From an uncultured Treponema sp. (GTDB lineage Bacteria > Spirochaetota > Spirochaetia > Treponematales > Treponemataceae): a stretch of 12,330 nucleotides of DNA. The notes below the pieces were generated by a model. That model worked only from the letters and a program-made list of their open reading frames with translations. It did not search any database and was not told the DNA's origin. Both the position numbers and the translations under genes were made by a program. This document shows positions 7,316 through 12,330 of this stretch, piece after piece. Numbering within the stretch: the stretch's first letter is position 1; every line of letters starts with the position of its first letter. The DNA lies in NCBI GenBank assembly GCA_938045195.1, contig CALINC010000160.1:1-12330 (forward strand), written 5' to 3'.

Positions 7316-7422
7316 GGGCTTTTTTAATTATTAGCCGTTAAGACATTAAAAATCTTTCTTTTATGATAAAATTTATATTCCCGCCCCCATTTAAAGAAAA
7401 TTTTCTTAAAAAAAAGTATTTT
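7316..7422. other. AT-rich junction without a gene
   Basis: The right end of the transposase remnant passes into AT-rich DNA here. A perfect 14-bp palindrome AAGAAAATTTTCTT lies at 7394-7407. AAGGGGCTTTTTT (7313-7325) looks like the right arm and T-run of a terminator, but its only matching left arm (GCCCCTT, 7255-7261) is 51 bases away, so I do not call one. Nothing else is recognisable. Confidence 0.35.
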
Positions 7423-7443
7423 TTGTCAAGAGGGGCTTGACAA
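7423..7443 (+). repeat. 8-bp hairpin covering the only start codon of the next frame
   Basis: TTGTCAAG (7423-7430) pairs perfectly with CTTGACAA (7436-7443) around the loop AGGGG. The loop is also the only Shine-Dalgarno-like sequence, and the TTG start (7437-7439) lies in the right arm. In RNA this would hide the start while exposing AGGGG in the loop. The AGGGG-to-TTG distance is only one or two bases, too short for normal initiation. Confidence 0.55.
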
Positions 7444-8039
7444 CTTACCTAACAGATAATTCAGATAAAAAAATAAAAGAAATAGATAATGGTATAAGAT
7501 TTACTTCATATCAAAGATCATCTTGTCCTGCTGAATATGTAACATATTATGATGGAAAAAATGAAGAATTAAAAATAGAAGAACTAAAAGCCTTCCGTAA
7601 TCATACTGAAAAACAATTGGGAATTCGTATTGATAATGCAATTATTAAGAATTTGAACTTTACAAAAATAAGTAATGCTACTTTTTTTGAAGGTTGTTTA
7701 TTAAAGGATGTTACCTTTCAAAGTGGAGATTTATCAGGATTTATATTTAGGGGTGTAAAAACAGTTCCTAGTTCTATCAAATTTGAAGATATAACACTAC
7801 CACCTAAACATAAGATGCCAGAAATATATAATGGTTCAATAGAAATATATAATAAACTAAAAAAATATATATTTGGTGGTGAAGCAAAAATAATAAATGG
7901 ACAGAATAATCAGAATTATGTAGATTCTTTAAACAAAAAACCATCACTCTTATATTATATCGTATTGTATCGTATAATATCTCTTTCTTCTCCTTCCATA
8001 AATTTTGGATTATATATCAATATCCACAACATTAAGTGA
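7437..8039 (+). CDS. AT-rich orphan protein with pentapeptide-like stretch, possibly 5'-truncated
   Basis: I do not recognise this 200-residue frame. Residues 82-106 read as five degenerate pentapeptides (TFFEG CLLKD VTFQS GDLSG FIFRG), with F or L at the central position each time, as in pentapeptide-repeat right-handed beta-helices. The rest is charged, low-complexity and rich in K, N, I and Y. There is no signal peptide or clear membrane segment. The last 35 residues are hydrophobic and may come from a shifted frame. The only in-frame start is TTG, buried in a hairpin; an in-frame TAA lies at 7407-7409 and the first internal ATG is residue 127. Base composition is far more AT-rich than the neighbours. 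A horizontally acquired gene or a remnant that lost its 5' end fits best; small AT-rich immunity-type genes look like this, but nothing proves that role. Confidence 0.45.
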   Translation: MTTYLTDNSDKKIKEIDNGIRFTSYQRSSCPAEYVTYYDGKNEELKIEELKAFRNHTEKQLGIRIDNAIIKNLNFTKISNATFFEGCLLKDVTFQSGDLSGFIFRGVKTVPSSIKFEDITLPPKHKMPEIYNGSIEIYNKLKKYIFGGEAKIINGQNNQNYVDSLNKKPSLLYYIVLYRIISLSSPSINFGLYINIHNIK

Positions 8040-8124
8040 ATATAATCAACAACCGCGGCGCAGAGCATCGGGATATTAAACCCTTCGCACGAATAAAAGT
8101 TTTCAATTTTCACATCTATAAATA
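8040..8124. other. Short spacer with GC-rich islet
   Basis: Immediately after the AT-rich frame the sequence becomes GC-rich for about 40 bases (8055-8092, containing CCGCGGCGCAGAGC) and then AT-rich again. The abrupt change suggests another recombination junction. No gene, terminator or known RNA element is evident. Confidence 0.3.
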
Positions 8125-8153
8125 TTTACTTTTTTATATTTTTGTGATAAACT
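8125..8153 (+). promoter_or_regulatory. Candidate promoter of the oxidoreductase-hypAB unit
   Basis: TTTACT (8125-8130) and TAAACT (8148-8153), 17 bases apart, each match the sigma-70 consensus at four of six positions. This would start transcription near 8160 and give a leader of about 145 bases. The -10 overlaps the first copy of the direct repeat at 8145-8164, which would suit a regulator acting there. Confidence 0.4.
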
Positions 8154-8229
8154 TACACTTAGACTGTGGTATAACCACAGAAAAGAGTATAAGCTGTCCG
8201 GAATAAGGGAATATGATAAACACTTAGAC
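8145..8229 (+). repeat. Imperfect direct repeat in the oxidoreductase leader
   Basis: TGATAAACTTACACTTAGAC (8145-8164) recurs as TGATAAACCACTTAGAC minus one C (TGATAAAC shares its final C; 8214-8229): the second copy lacks three or four bases in the middle but keeps TGATAAAC and CACTTAGAC. The copies start 69 bases apart, and each runs directly into a hairpin. They could be two operator sites or a duplicated RNA module. Confidence 0.55.
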
Positions 8230-8280
8230 ACAAATGGAGTGCCGCTGTTTGTCTGCCGAGTTCCGGCAAGAATGCCGGAG
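8164..8280 (+). promoter_or_regulatory. Structured 5' leader with three hairpins
   Basis: Hairpin 1: CTGTGGT (8164-8170)/ACCACAG (8174-8180), loop ATA. Hairpin 2: AGACACAAA (8226-8234) with TTTGTCT (8248-8254), a bulged stem enclosing TGGAGTGCCGCTG. Hairpin 3: TTCCGGCA (8261-8268)/TGCCGGAG (8273-8280), eight pairs with the tetraloop AGAA and one G-T end pair. Hairpin 3 is followed by ATTATAGCTTTTTATGGAGG, so a five-T run sits eight bases after the stem, just before the ribosome binding site. It does not match any riboswitch consensus I know. An attenuator or novel regulatory RNA is possible. Confidence 0.45.
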
Positions 8281-8305
8281 ATTATAGCTTTTTATGGAGG
8301 TAATT

Positions 8306-11056
8306 ATGAGTGCAAAAAAATCTAAAGAGAAAAAAATACTGTATGCAGTAGACTACAAACCGGAAAGAAAAAGTCCCGTTTTACTGGATTTTGCAAACCA
8401 CTTGAATAGAACAAAAACCGGTTCCAAACGCAGCATCACGTATGATGATCCCGAATATTATGTAATGGAACATATCGTTACCGATGAAATGGCAAAAATC
8501 GGTATGTTTTTAAAAATACGCACTCCTCAAAGTGCAAAGGATATTGCGCCGCTTTGCGGAAAAACCGAAGAAGAAACGGAAAAACTCCTCTGGGACTTAG
8601 CCTATGTAGGCTGTTGTATTACCAATATAATCGACGGTGTAAACAAATATTGGACTGAAATATGGGTACCCGGCATTATGGAAATGATAAACAACAACAA
8701 AGAACTCACTTCAAAATATCCGGAAATTACCATAGCCTTTGACGCTTACGGGAAGAAAAAGGGCGAAATAGCACCCGGAATTTTACCTATGGGAGTATCA
8801 CCCATGCGTGTAATTCCGATACAAAGTGCAATTCAAAGCGATACCCGTCATGCAAGTTATGAAGAAATTTCTCATTATTTAAATCAACATACTATTTTTA
8901 GCGTATCGGATTGCTCGTGCCGCACCGTTCGGGAAAAAATGGGTGAAGGCTGCGGACATTTAAAAGAAGATATGTGCATTCAAATGGGACATGCCGCCGA
9001 GTATTATATAAAAACAGGACGAGCCCGTCAAATAACGCGTGAAGAAGCTTTTGAAATTATAAAGCGGGCGGAAGAAAACGGTTTAATGCACGATATTCCC
9101 AATTTGGACGGTGAGGGAAAAACTCATGCTATTTGTAATTGCTGCGGCTGCGGCTGCTTGGCAATTAGAAACGCTATAATGTACCGCAATCCGGACTTTT
9201 CCCGATCTAATTATATTTCGGTAATTGATGAAGAAAAATGTGTAGCCTGCGGCGAATGTGTAGAACACTGCCCTGCAAACGCATTGAGATTGGGGCAAAA
9301 GATTTGTTCGCACACCCCTATTCCCGTAGAAAAAACGGTAAAAACGCCGCGCGACCATAGGTGGACGGTAGAAGATTGGAACCCCGAATACAGAACAAAC
9401 CGGCAAGTAACGGTAAAAACGGGTACCAGCCCATGCAAGGCAAACTGCCCTGCGCACATAGGCGTGCAAGGCTACATAAAACTTGCCGCACAGGGAAAAT
9501 ACAGAGAAGCTCTGGAGCTAATTAAACTTGAAAATCCATTTCCTGCCGTATGCGGACACGTTTGCCCGCGTTACTGTGAACAAGGCTGTTCACGTTTAGG
9601 CATTGATGAAGCGGTTGCTGTAGACGATATTAAAAAATTCATTGCGCAGCAGGATTTAAATACCGGCCGCCGATATGTCCCCAAAAAAAGGCACGACTAT
9701 CACGATAAAAAAATCGCCGTTATCGGAGCCGGTCCTGCAGGGCTCTCCTGCGCTTACTATCTTGCCATTGACAATTACGATGTAACCGTTTTTGAAAAAG
9801 AAGCCTCGCTTGGCGGAATGCTTAAATTCGGAATTCCTTCATTTAGGCTTGAAAAAAATGTTATTGATTCTGAAATAGATGTCCTTAAAGAATTAGGTGT
9901 TCATTTTAAAACCGGTGTGGAAATAGGAAAAGATATTAGCCTTGATGAACTGCGCTCACAAGGTTTTTCGGCTTTTTATCTTGCCGTGGGAGCACAAAAA
10001 GGAAGAACGCTGGGCATAGAAGGTGAAGATGCACAGAGCGTTACTACCGGTGTCGATTTTTTACGGGAAGAAAATTTACATGAAACAAAAAGCCTTAGAG
10101 GAAAAGTTATCGTTATCGGCGGCGGAAATGTCGCAGTAGATGTTGCAAGAACTGCTGTGCGGGCAGGCGGCGAAGAAGTTGTTATGGTCTGTCTTGAAAA
10201 CCGCAAAGAAATGCCCGCCTTGCCTGAAGAAATTGCTGAAGCCGAAAGTGAAGGAATTACGATAAATAACTCTTGGGGACCTAAACGGATTCTAACTTCC
10301 AACGGAAAGGTTTGCGGTGTTGAATTTAAAAAATGTATTTCGGTATTTGATGAAAACCGTAAATTCAATCCGGTATATGACGAAAACGATACAATACAAA
10401 TAGACTGCGAATTCGTTATCACCTCTGTAGGGCAAGCAATTGATTTAGGGAATATCTTAGAAGGCAGTTCAGCCGAAATTAATAAAAACGGAACCGTAAA
10501 AGCCGACCCTATAACATATCAAAGCGGACAAAAAGATGTGTTTGTCGGAGGAGATGTACTTACCGGACCTAAATTCGCAATTGATGCGATAGCACAAGGA
10601 AAAGAGGGAGCAATTTCAATTCACCGGTTTGTACACCCAGGTCAAAGTTTAATTTTAGGGAGAACAAGAAGAGACTACAAACCGCTTGACCGTGAGAACC
10701 TTGATTTAGCAGGCTTTGATATGCTGCCGCGTCAAAGGCCTGAAGAACCGTCAGGTAAAGACGGCAAAAAAACATTCCGCGATTTAAGAAAAAATCTGAC
10801 GGAAGAACAAGTTAAAGCCGAAACCGAACGCTGCTTAAAATGCGGAGCCGTAAAAGTAGACGAATATATGTGCATTGGGTGCGGTATGTGTACAACTCGC
10901 TGCCGTTTTGACGCTATCCATTTGAAAAAAGTCTACGATGCTCATCCGAGTACATTAAAAGACTTAAAAGGACTTGTCCTTAAAAACATTGCAAAGCGTG
11001 AAGGGAAAATTCTGCTTAAAAAATTATTCGGTACTAAATCTGAAAAGCGCAAATAA
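8306..11056 (+). CDS. Multi-cluster Fe-S/FAD NAD(P)-dependent oxidoreductase, GltD-like core
   Basis: This is a 916-residue cytosolic electron-transfer enzyme. Residues 1-300 form a family-specific region with a cysteine-rich part: DCSCR (C203, C205), C216, C224 and CNCCGCGC (277-284). A [4Fe-4S] ferredoxin motif follows (C312, C315, C318, C322). Residues of about 370-790 are a glutamate-synthase small-subunit-like module: Fe-S cysteines C377, C381, C416, C420, C424 and C428; the FAD loop GAGPAG (474-479); the NAD(P) loop GGGNVAVD (605-612); and VGGDVLTGP (747-755). The C-terminus adds C843/C846 and a second [4Fe-4S] motif C856-x2-C859-x2-C862-x3-C866. No GltB partner is nearby, so glutamate synthesis is unlikely. 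Exchange of electrons between NAD(P)H and ferredoxin or a hydrogenase is a better guess. GGAGG (8296-8300), five bases before ATG 8306, rejects the ATG at 8294. It leads hypA and hypB. Confidence 0.9.
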   Translation: MSAKKSKEKKILYAVDYKPERKSPVLLDFANHLNRTKTGSKRSITYDDPEYYVMEHIVTDEMAKIGMFLKIRTPQSAKDIAPLCGKTEEETEKLLWDLAYVGCCITNIIDGVNKYWTEIWVPGIMEMINNNKELTSKYPEITIAFDAYGKKKGEIAPGILPMGVSPMRVIPIQSAIQSDTRHASYEEISHYLNQHTIFSVSDCSCRTVREKMGEGCGHLKEDMCIQMGHAAEYYIKTGRARQITREEAFEIIKRAEENGLMHDIPNLDGEGKTHAICNCCGCGCLAIRNAIMYRNPDFSRSNYISVIDEEKCVACGECVEHCPANALRLGQKICSHTPIPVEKTVKTPRDHRWTVEDWNPEYRTNRQVTVKTGTSPCKANCPAHIGVQGYIKLAAQGKYREALELIKLENPFPAVCGHVCPRYCEQGCSRLGIDEAVAVDDIKKFIAQQDLNTGRRYVPKKRHDYHDKKIAVIGAGPAGLSCAYYLAIDNYDVTVFEKEASLGGMLKFGIPSFRLEKNVIDSEIDVLKELGVHFKTGVEIGKDISLDELRSQGFSAFYLAVGAQKGRTLGIEGEDAQSVTTGVDFLREENLHETKSLRGKVIVIGGGNVAVDVARTAVRAGGEEVVMVCLENRKEMPALPEEIAEAESEGITINNSWGPKRILTSNGKVCGVEFKKCISVFDENRKFNPVYDENDTIQIDCEFVITSVGQAIDLGNILEGSSAEINKNGTVKADPITYQSGQKDVFVGGDVLTGPKFAIDAIAQGKEGAISIHRFVHPGQSLILGRTRRDYKPLDRENLDLAGFDMLPRQRPEEPSGKDGKKTFRDLRKNLTEEQVKAETERCLKCGAVKVDEYMCIGCGMCTTRCRFDAIHLKKVYDAHPSTLKDLKGLVLKNIAKREGKILLKKLFGTKSEKRK

Positions 11057-11082
11057 TTTTCTTTCACAAAAAAGACTGTATT

Positions 11083-11424
11083 ATGCATGAGTTGAGTTTA
11101 GTTATGGAAGTTGTCCGCCGCGTCGATGCTATAGCAAAGTCCAATCACGTAACGGAAGTAGATACTATTGTCTTACAAATAGGTGAAATTTCTACGGTTA
11201 TTCCTCATTTTGTTCAAGCCTGCTATCCTGCCGCTGTTGACGGCACATGGATGCAGGATACAAAACTAAAGATTGAAACGGTTAAGGCTTCCGTATGCTG
11301 TACCGCATGCGGAAATGTTTTTGACCCTATTGATTTTCACGGTATTTGTCCGAAATGTTCATCTAAAGAACATGAAGTAGTAACCGGAAAAGAATTCATA
11401 ATAAAAGAAATTGTTTGCTATTAA
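11083..11424 (+). CDS. hypA: Hydrogenase/urease nickel incorporation protein HypA
   Basis: HypA is the small nickel-binding accessory protein that, with HypB, delivers nickel to [NiFe] hydrogenase and in some bacteria to urease. At 113 residues it has normal length. It begins MHELSL, giving the conserved His2-Glu3 nickel site at the very N-terminus. The zinc site is a pair of CxxC motifs, C73-C76 and C89-C92. An extra cysteine, C72, precedes the first. It lies 26 bases after the oxidoreductase stop and 12 bases before hypB, so all three are likely one transcript. The Shine-Dalgarno is weak (A-rich with GA only), so translation may rely partly on coupling. Which enzyme receives the nickel is not shown in this window. 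Confidence 0.95.
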   Translation: MHELSLVMEVVRRVDAIAKSNHVTEVDTIVLQIGEISTVIPHFVQACYPAAVDGTWMQDTKLKIETVKASVCCTACGNVFDPIDFHGICPKCSSKEHEVVTGKEFIIKEIVCY

Positions 11425-11436
11425 AATAGGAGTTGT

Positions 11437-12099
11437 ATGAAAGAATTTAAAATTTTAGAAATTAAAGAAAGCGTTTTTGAAGACAATAATCTTCGAGCCG
11501 AAAAACTGCGGAAAAAATTAAAAGAAGAAAAGAAATTCCTCATAAATTTAATGTCTTCTCCGGGTGCGGGTAAAACAACATTGCTTAAGGCAACAATAAA
11601 TGCTCTAAAAGCCGAATTTAAAATAGGCGTTTTAGAGGCTGATATAGACTCTGCGGTAGATGCCGAAACTATTTTTAAAACAGGTGCAAAAGTAATTCAA
11701 TTACATACCGGCGGAATGTGCCATTTAGATGCGGATATGACGGAACAAGGGCTTAACGCACTTGAAACCGATAATCTTGATATTATATTCCTTGAAAATA
11801 TAGGCAATCTTATTTGCCCAGCCGAATTCGATACCGGTGCAAACAAGAATGTTATGATTTTAAGCGTTCCCGAAGGAGACGATAAACCTTTAAAATATCC
11901 GCTGATGTTTACAATTTGTGATGTTCTTTTAATTACAAAAATAGATGCCTCCGAATTTTTTAATTTCAATTTGGAAAGCTGTACAAAATACGTAAAAAAA
12001 TTAAACCCGAAAATAAAAATTATTCCGGTATCCGCATTAAAAAATGAAGGGCTGACTCCTTGGCTGGAATGGATAAAGGAAGAAATTTCCGGATTTTAA
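11437..12099 (+). CDS. hypB: Hydrogenase nickel incorporation GTPase HypB
   Basis: HypB is the SIMIBI-class GTPase that drives nickel transfer together with HypA. The 220-residue protein has the P-loop SSPGAGKTT (40-48), a switch-region aspartate in EADIDSAVDAE (67-77), and TKID (167-170) as the guanine-specificity motif in place of NKxD. The G-domain metal site is complete: C95-H96 in GGMCHLDADM and C127 in NLICPAE. It lacks the N-terminal CxxCGC high-affinity nickel site and the His-rich stretch found in some HypB proteins, so it would not store nickel. AGGAG (11428-11432) lies four bases before ATG. It is the last gene of the oxidoreductase-hypA-hypB set. No clear intrinsic terminator follows. 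Confidence 0.95.
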   Translation: MKEFKILEIKESVFEDNNLRAEKLRKKLKEEKKFLINLMSSPGAGKTTLLKATINALKAEFKIGVLEADIDSAVDAETIFKTGAKVIQLHTGGMCHLDADMTEQGLNALETDNLDIIFLENIGNLICPAEFDTGANKNVMILSVPEGDDKPLKYPLMFTICDVLLITKIDASEFFNFNLESCTKYVKKLNPKIKIIPVSALKNEGLTPWLEWIKEEISGF

Positions 12100-12237
12100 A
12101 TTGCATATCATATTATTATAGAATTTTGGCAGCAAGTGGAAAAAAGCATGTTCATTAAATACTCTCATACTGCTGTTCAATTTTAATTACGTATTTAGCA
12201 TAATTTTCAAATACAATCGAATTGTTAAGAGGATGCT

Positions 12238-12247
12238 ATACTAGTAT
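12238..12247. repeat. 10-bp palindrome ATACTAGTAT
   Basis: A perfect self-complementary 10-mer lies in the spacer between hypB and the next gene, 14 bases before the candidate -35 of that gene. The position would suit an operator. No second copy is visible in the window. Confidence 0.4.
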
Positions 12248-12260
12248 TTATCCGCCAGTT

Positions 12261-12290
12261 TTGTTATATTGAGCGAAGTTAAAATATACT
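12261..12290 (+). promoter_or_regulatory. Sigma-70-type promoter of the partial gene at the right end
   Basis: TTGTTA (12261-12266) and TATACT (12285-12290) are 18 bases apart and match the consensus at four and five of six positions. Initiation near 12297 would give a short leader that includes the Shine-Dalgarno GAGGAG at 12306-12311. The gene at the right end thus seems to have its own promoter rather than depend on hypB read-through. Confidence 0.5.
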
Positions 12291-12314
12291 GTTACAAAAT
12301 TAATTGAGGAGACC

Positions 12315-12330
12315 ATGTCAAATATAAGTT
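12315..12330 (+). CDS. Start of a protein-coding gene, cut by the window edge
   Basis: ATG at 12315 begins MSNIS and runs off the window. GAGGAG (12306-12311), three bases upstream, and the promoter at 12261-12290 support a genuine start. Five codons are too few to say what it encodes. Confidence 0.6.

Noticed and set aside
7255..7325. Intrinsic terminator made of GCCCCTT and AAGGGGC plus T-run
   Set aside because: The arms are 51 bases apart, far too long a loop for an intrinsic terminator.
8142..8159. TTGTGA half-site resembling a Rex or CRP/FNR operator in the oxidoreductase promoter
   Set aside because: The second half (TACACT) does not match TCACAA at the required spacing.
8164..8280. 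Known riboswitch classes in the leader (NiCo, molybdenum cofactor, c-di-GMP, TPP, fluoride)
   Set aside because: No conserved core of these classes as I remember them could be matched; only generic hairpins were found.
8294..8305. ATG at 8294 as the start of the oxidoreductase
   Set aside because: It overlaps the GGAGG that serves ATG 8306 and has no ribosome binding site of its own.
8306..11056. Glutamate synthase small subunit (gltD)
   Set aside because: The protein is about twice the GltD length, has extra Fe-S domains at both ends and no large subunit beside it.

Overview
The window looks like chromosomal DNA of a host-associated anaerobic spirochaete of the Treponema type (oral T. denticola/T. 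medium-like). This is inferred from gene content: a DUF3160 lipoprotein next to a Memo-family lipoprotein, a remnant of a PD-(D/E)XK nuclease-family transposase of the kind I recall as numerous in treponemes, moderately AT-rich DNA, and many short palindromes between genes. Species cannot be decided from the sequence alone.

Layout. Positions 1-562 are non-coding. They hold two tight palindromes (26-49, 52-85) and a palindrome-plus-tandem-repeat array (394-436) in front of a 698-residue methyl-accepting chemotaxis protein (563-2659, +). Facing it on the minus strand is a two-gene unit transcribed right to left: a 937-residue DUF3160 lipoprotein (6599-3786) and, one base after its stop codon, a GTG-initiated Memo-family (AmmeMemoRadiSam protein B) putative lipoprotein (3784-2852). 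Upstream of that unit is a palindrome cluster (6614-6762). Next comes a broken PD-(D/E)XK transposase/recombination-promoting nuclease pseudogene (7249-6817, -) that keeps a plausible promoter and ribosome binding site. It has frameshifts, a roughly 98-base palindromic insert and an internal deletion, and its 3' end is missing. Then follows a markedly AT-rich orphan reading frame (7437-8039, +) with a short pentapeptide-like stretch and only a TTG start, which lies inside a hairpin.

The right third is a coherent redox/metal module on the plus strand. A leader (about 8125-8305) carries a promoter-like motif, an imperfect direct repeat and three hairpins. It is followed by a 916-residue multi-cluster Fe-S/FAD/NAD(P) oxidoreductase with a GltD-like core (8306-11056), then hypA (11083-11424) and hypB (11437-12099), the nickel-delivery pair. 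After 215 non-coding bases, a promoter and a Shine-Dalgarno introduce a gene of which only five codons are present (12315-12330).

How the genes work together. The oxidoreductase probably moves electrons between NAD(P)H and ferredoxin-type carriers, and HypA/HypB would load nickel into an enzyme not encoded here; sharing one unit suggests hydrogen or fermentative electron metabolism. The Memo/DUF3160 pair appears to act at the cell envelope with unknown function. The chemoreceptor is an independent unit. The strip 6612-8300 is an accessory scar between two conserved modules.
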